A program made the translations under genes and the position numbers. A stretch of 38,653 nucleotides of DNA from Myxococcales bacterium (lineage in GTDB: Bacteria; Myxococcota_A; Polyangia; Haliangiales; SHYZ01), in NCBI GenBank assembly GCA_009692535.1, contig SHYZ01000010.1:1-38653 (forward strand), given 5' to 3'. A model generated the notes under the pieces. That model had not been told where the DNA came from, searched no databases, and saw nothing but the letters and a program-made list of their open reading frames with translations. Each line of letters begins with the position of its first letter. Within the stretch, counting starts at the first letter, position 1. Shown piece after piece: positions 36,096 through 38,653 of this stretch.

Positions 36096-36398
36096 GAACG
36101 TCTCCTTGGAAACTCCGAAAAACGGGCCTCTTCCTACCGTGCGCCGATGGGGGTGTCAATGCTTTGTCCGACGCTCGATGTGGCGGCCGCTGCTCCGGAT
36201 GGCGGGGTGCGTTGCGCTATCCACATGCTGTACCCAGGGAGCGATTCTCCGTCGGAGACACATGTAGGTCTGTAAATCCGGCACTCCGTCGTCGTCCTAG
36301 TTTCAGCTACTTGGGTCCGTTCGCCAGTTCGGGCCTTGCGACCCCCTCGGCGAGCCTCCTGTGGACAACATGTGCAGACCGGCCTCGCCTCGGCAGGC
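36096..36398. other. Intergenic region between rpsT and mazG (no gene seen)
   Basis: About 300 bp of visibly lower GC than the neighbours. It holds the rpsT promoter and RBS at its left end. It also contains a perfect inverted repeat TCTCCG-T-CGGAGA at 36246-36258 and two DnaA-box-like nonamers: CTATCCACA at 36217-36225 on +, and TTGTCCACA on - (TGTGGACAA at 36360-36368). No convincing ORF, tRNA or small-RNA structure is visible. Frames that cross it are low-complexity or antisense to mazG. Confidence 0.7.
36131..36159 (-). promoter_or_regulatory. Predicted sigma-70 promoter of rpsT
   Basis: On the - strand TTGACA (36159-36154) and TAGGAA (36136-36131) are separated by exactly 17 bp. The -35 is a perfect consensus, the -10 is weak. 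The -10 ends about 35 bp before the GTG start of rpsT. Highly expressed ribosomal protein genes normally carry such promoters. Confidence 0.65.
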
Positions 36399-37178
36399 TC
36401 ACACTCCCGGCGGTGCGAGGGTTTTGGCCTCGTCCCACAGCCCGTCGAGCTCGGCCAGCGTGGCGTCTTTGGGCGTACGGCCAGCCTCGGCGAGCCGGTC
36501 CTCCACATGCTCGAAGCGAGTGCGAAAACGTCGTGTGGCCTCGGCCAGCGCCGCCTCAGCGTCGATGCCGAGCTTGCGTGAAACATTGACCACCGAGAGC
36601 AGGAGGTCGCCAAGTTCGCCGCGCAGGCGCTCGGGATCGGCAGAGGTCATCGCTTCGTCGAGCTCGCCGAGCTCTTCGTCCACTTTGGCGCGCGCGCCCG
36701 CGACGTCCGGCCAGTCGAAGCCGACGATCGCCGCGCGCTCAGTCAGCTTGTGAGCGCGCGCGAGTGCCGGAAGCGTGCGTGGCACGCCGTCGAGCGTGCG
36801 GCGCGGTTTCTCCGTCTTCTTGATTTCATCCCATTGCGTCAGCACCTCGGCAGCGGTGCCGGCCTTGGCGTCGCCAAAGACGTGCGGGTGGCGCCGGCGC
36901 AGCTTGGTGTCGATCGAGGCGACGACGTCGTCGATCGTGAACTCGCCGCGCGCGGCACGGAGCTCGGCTTGGAAGACGATCTGCATCATCAGGTCGCCGA
37001 GCTCCTCGCAGTGTCCCGCGGCTGCGCCGTCGATCGCCTCGAGTACCTCGTACGTCTCCTCGAGGAGAAACGGCTTGAGCGTCTCGAGCGTCTGCTCGCG
37101 ATCCCATGGACAACCGTCAGGCGCGAGCAGGCGCTGCATGGTCGCGACGAGGTCAGCGAGGCTCTCACCGTTGCGCAT
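36399..37178 (-). CDS. mazG: Nucleoside triphosphate pyrophosphohydrolase MazG
   Basis: 259 residues. Two MazG domains in tandem: the first with CPWDREQTLETLKPFLLEETYEVLEAID and HCEELGDLMMQIVFQAEL, the second with VDEELGELDEAM and RGELGDLLLSVVNVSRKLG. The E-E-x-x-E and E-L-G-D-x-x-x clusters bind Mg. The middle segment RRRHPHVFGDAKAGTAAEVLTQWDEIK is typical of full-length MazG. The enzyme hydrolyses NTPs, including damaged or ppGpp-related pools, to NMP and pyrophosphate. Divergent from phoH with 30 bp between the starts. Confidence 0.96.
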   Translation of the reverse strand: MRNGESLADLVATMQRLLAPDGCPWDREQTLETLKPFLLEETYEVLEAIDGAAAGHCEELGDLMMQIVFQAELRAARGEFTIDDVVASIDTKLRRRHPHVFGDAKAGTAAEVLTQWDEIKKTEKPRRTLDGVPRTLPALARAHKLTERAAIVGFDWPDVAGARAKVDEELGELDEAMTSADPERLRGELGDLLLSVVNVSRKLGIDAEAALAEATRRFRTRFEHVEDRLAEAGRTPKDATLAELDGLWDEAKTLAPPGV

Positions 37179-37208
37179 GGCGCGCAGAATAGGCGGTGCT
37201 GACCGGTC

Positions 37209-38270
37209 GTGCTACACCGCTCCTGCTTGGCGGAGCGCGACGAACACTCCGACGCTCAGGGCGCGCAGAAAGCGGCGACGGAGCGGCTCGTGCTCGACGA
37301 CGCGGCGACGATGGTCGCGCTGCTCGGGACCGCGTACGCGAACCTCAAGGCGGTCGAGCGCGAGACCGGCGTCGTCGCGCGCGTGCGCGGCAACGAAGTC
37401 ACGCTCACCGGCGAGGCGGCGGCGGTCGCGCTGGCGCGCGCGCTGCTCGAGCAGCTCTACGCCCTCGCACGTCGCGGTGGCGCGCTGGGCGACGCCGATG
37501 TCGTGCGTGCCGCTCGGGCACTCGCCGCCGATCGGCACGCTGATCTGCGCACGATGTTCGGCGAACCGGTGCTCATCACCGGGCGCGCGCGGCCGATCAC
37601 GCCGAAGGGTGCGGCGCAGAAACGCTACGTCGACGCGATCCGGAGCCACGACATCGTGTTCGGCATCGGCCCCGCCGGCACCGGCAAGACCTACCTCGCG
37701 ATGGCGCTCGCGGTGCGTGCGCTCGTCGACAAGCAGGTGAAGCGGATCATCCTCACGCGTCCCGCGGTCGAGGCGGGCGAGCGGCTCGGCTTCCTCCCTG
37801 GCTCGATGGAGGAGAAGGTCAACCCCTACCTTCGTCCGCTCTACGATGCGCTGCACGACATGCTCGACTTCGACCGCGTCGAGGCGCTGATGACGAAGGG
37901 GGCGATCGAGGTCGCGCCGCTGGCGTTCATGCGCGGCCGCACGCTCAGCGACTCGTTTGTGATTCTCGATGAAGCGCAGAACACGACCTGCGAGCAGATG
38001 AAGATGTTCCTCACACGGCTCGGCTGGGGCTCGAAGGCGGTCGTGACGGGTGATGTCACGCAGGTTGATCTCCCGACCAGCGCCAAGAGCGGCCTCATCG
38101 AGGCGCGTGAGGTGCTTGCGGGGATCAACGGCATCCGCTTTTGCTACTTCACCGACGTAGACGTCGTGCGCCACCCACTGGTGCAGGAGGTCGTGCGCGC
38201 CTACGAGCGTCGCGGCGGCACGCGCCACATCGCGTCACCGACCGCTGATCCCGACCCTGCTGCCCGCTAG
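37209..38270 (+). CDS. phoH: PhoH family ATPase
   Basis: 353 residues from GTG. An N-terminal KH-like region ([31 protein letters not shown]) precedes the P-loop ATPase domain with Walker [12 protein letters not shown] and Walker [28 protein letters not shown] and [11 protein letters not shown] are PhoH signatures. The architecture is that of PhoH-like (YbeZ) proteins, RNA-linked ATPases often beside ybeY. No ybeY follows; a minisatellite and a convergent gene do. The GTG at 37209 is the only near start, and the first ~25 residues are not conserved-looking. Confidence 0.94.
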   Translation: MLHRSCLAERDEHSDAQGAQKAATERLVLDDAATMVALLGTAYANLKAVERETGVVARVRGNEVTLTGEAAAVALARALLEQLYALARRGGALGDADVVRAARALAADRHADLRTMFGEPVLITGRARPITPKGAAQKRYVDAIRSHDIVFGIGPAGTGKTYLAMALAVRALVDKQVKRIILTRPAVEAGERLGFLPGSMEEKVNPYLRPLYDALHDMLDFDRVEALMTKGAIEVAPLAFMRGRTLSDSFVILDEAQNTTCEQMKMFLTRLGWGSKAVVTGDVTQVDLPTSAKSGLIEAREVLAGINGIRFCYFTDVDVVRHPLVQEVVRAYERRGGTRHIASPTADPDPAAR

Positions 38271-38285
38271 TTCGTCGCCGTCGCT

Positions 38286-38378
38286 GGTCACGTCGCCGGT
38301 CACGTCGCCGGTCACGTCGCCGGTCACGTCGCCGGTCACGTCGCCGGTCACGTCGCCGGTCACGTCGCCGGTCACGTC
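38286..38378. repeat. 12-bp minisatellite between phoH and the asparaginase gene
   Basis: GGTCACGTCGCC is repeated seven times without change from 38286 to 38369, with an eighth truncated copy GGTCACGTC at 38370-38378. It begins 15 bp after the phoH stop. The last copy contains the TGA stop of the opposite-strand asparaginase gene (38374-38372). As the unit is a multiple of three, each copy offers the same TGA in that frame. Confidence 0.95.
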
Positions 38379-38653
38379 AACGTCGTCGTCGACGGCGACG
38401 CAAAGGTTGACGTGATCGCTACCGGTCGCTCCCTCGCGACGGCCGCCCAAACCCCGTCCTCCGCTGCCCCCCCCGCCTCCGCTGCCCCCTCCGCGCTCGC
38501 CCAGGCATGCGGCATCCGCACCGTGTTGTGCGCCACCCCAATCCGCCCTCGCGCATCCACGCAAATCACCCCGCCGCCCCCCGCCCCCCGCGTTGCCAGC
38601 TCATCCACCGCTCCCCAAGCCGCCTCCTCCGCACTGCTCCCCGCACGCATCCG
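38372..38653 (-). CDS. C-terminal part of an isoaspartyl peptidase/L-asparaginase (partial)
   Basis: 93 codons are visible; the 5' part lies beyond the right edge. The segment SAEEAAWGAVDEL followed by GGGGVICVDARGRIGVAHNT and VRMPHAWA matches the end of the beta subunit in plant-type (Ntn-hydrolase) asparaginases, where the sequence reads GG-x-I-A-V-D-x-x-G-x-x-x-x-x-F-N-T and M-x-R. These enzymes cleave themselves before a Thr, which is not visible here, and then hydrolyse isoaspartyl dipeptides or asparagine. About 40 extra residues of Ala/Gly/Ser/Thr-rich tail follow. The ATG at 38650 is internal, not the start. Confidence 0.75.
   Translation of the reverse strand, partial: RMRAGSSAEEAAWGAVDELATRGAGGGGVICVDARGRIGVAHNTVRMPHAWASAEGAAEAGGAAEDGVWAAVARERPVAITSTFASPSTTTLT

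Noticed and set aside
36240-36330. tRNA or small RNA
   Set aside because: No cloverleaf with a T-loop on either strand; only one short inverted repeat.
36217-36368. Origin of replication
   Set aside because: Only two imperfect DnaA-like nonamers, no AT-rich unwinding element, and no dnaA/dnaN nearby.
36134-36613. Possible - strand ORF across the rpsT-mazG gap
   Set aside because: Overlaps mazG in another frame and has no recognisable domain; no RBS.
38286-38378. CRISPR array
   Set aside because: Units of 12 bp with no spacers.
38235-38564. Protein with VTGD repeats
   Set aside because: Product of the 12-bp minisatellite in a frame that also crosses the asparaginase end; Gly-rich low complexity, no support as a gene.

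Overview
The window is very GC-rich DNA, and its gene content points to a predatory or soil-type Myxococcota bacterium (Polyangia or a relative). The evidence is two MYXO-CTERM-like C-terminal tails, many lipobox lipoproteins, several AgmX/PglI-C-like domains, a small ribbon-helix-helix protein of a myxobacterial type, and Asp/Gly-rich linkers on surface proteins. Nearly every base is coding. GTG or TTG starts and 4-base start/stop overlaps are common. I see no rRNA, tRNA, CRISPR array, insertion sequence or prophage.

Layout. (1) 1-2310: the 3' end of a surface-protein gene on + meets a second MYXO-CTERM-like surface protein on -, their tails overlapping antisense; behind the latter lie a lipoprotein and cutA. 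(2) 2363-6491: aspartate kinase, a helix-hairpin-helix protein, an alpha/beta hydrolase with a small RHH protein, a TetR regulator and a DksA-type RNA polymerase factor. (3) 6563-8862: a two-gene quinol:cytochrome c reductase, made of a Rieske protein and a cytochrome b / diheme cytochrome c fusion. (4) 8982-15802: envelope genes, namely a WXXGXW His-rich lipoprotein, a porin O/P-like protein, a HEAT-repeat lipoprotein, an NlpC-like lipoprotein, a small anchored protein and a Kelch-like lipoprotein. (5) 15872-26047: a long + strand acyl-CoA catabolism cluster (thiolase, 3-hydroxyacyl-CoA dehydrogenase, crotonase, three acyl-CoA dehydrogenases, B12-binding subunit of methylmalonyl-CoA mutase, MeaB chaperone). 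Three exported proteins carrying AgmX/PglI-C-like domains are inserted in it, one of them fused to two cupin domains. (6) 26124-28482: two more lipoproteins, one an FG-GAP/ASPIC-UnbV protein. (7) 28509-31476 on -: the two CoA-transferase subunits followed by the mutase large subunit. (8) 31533-38653: housekeeping genes (RNA m5U methyltransferase, membrane protein, amidohydrolase, holA, rpsT, mazG, phoH) and the 3' end of an isoaspartyl peptidase/asparaginase gene next to a 12-bp minisatellite.

How the genes fit together. Regions 5 and 7 together encode most of the steps for beta-oxidation of short and branched acyl-CoAs, ketone-body activation and methylmalonyl-CoA to succinyl-CoA conversion, as expected for an aerobe living on amino acids and lipids. 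Propionyl-CoA carboxylase and methylmalonyl-CoA epimerase are not in the window. The electrons could pass through the quinone pool to the bc-type complex of region 3. The most unusual feature is the set of exported AgmX-like and bicupin proteins tightly interleaved with this cytoplasmic pathway.
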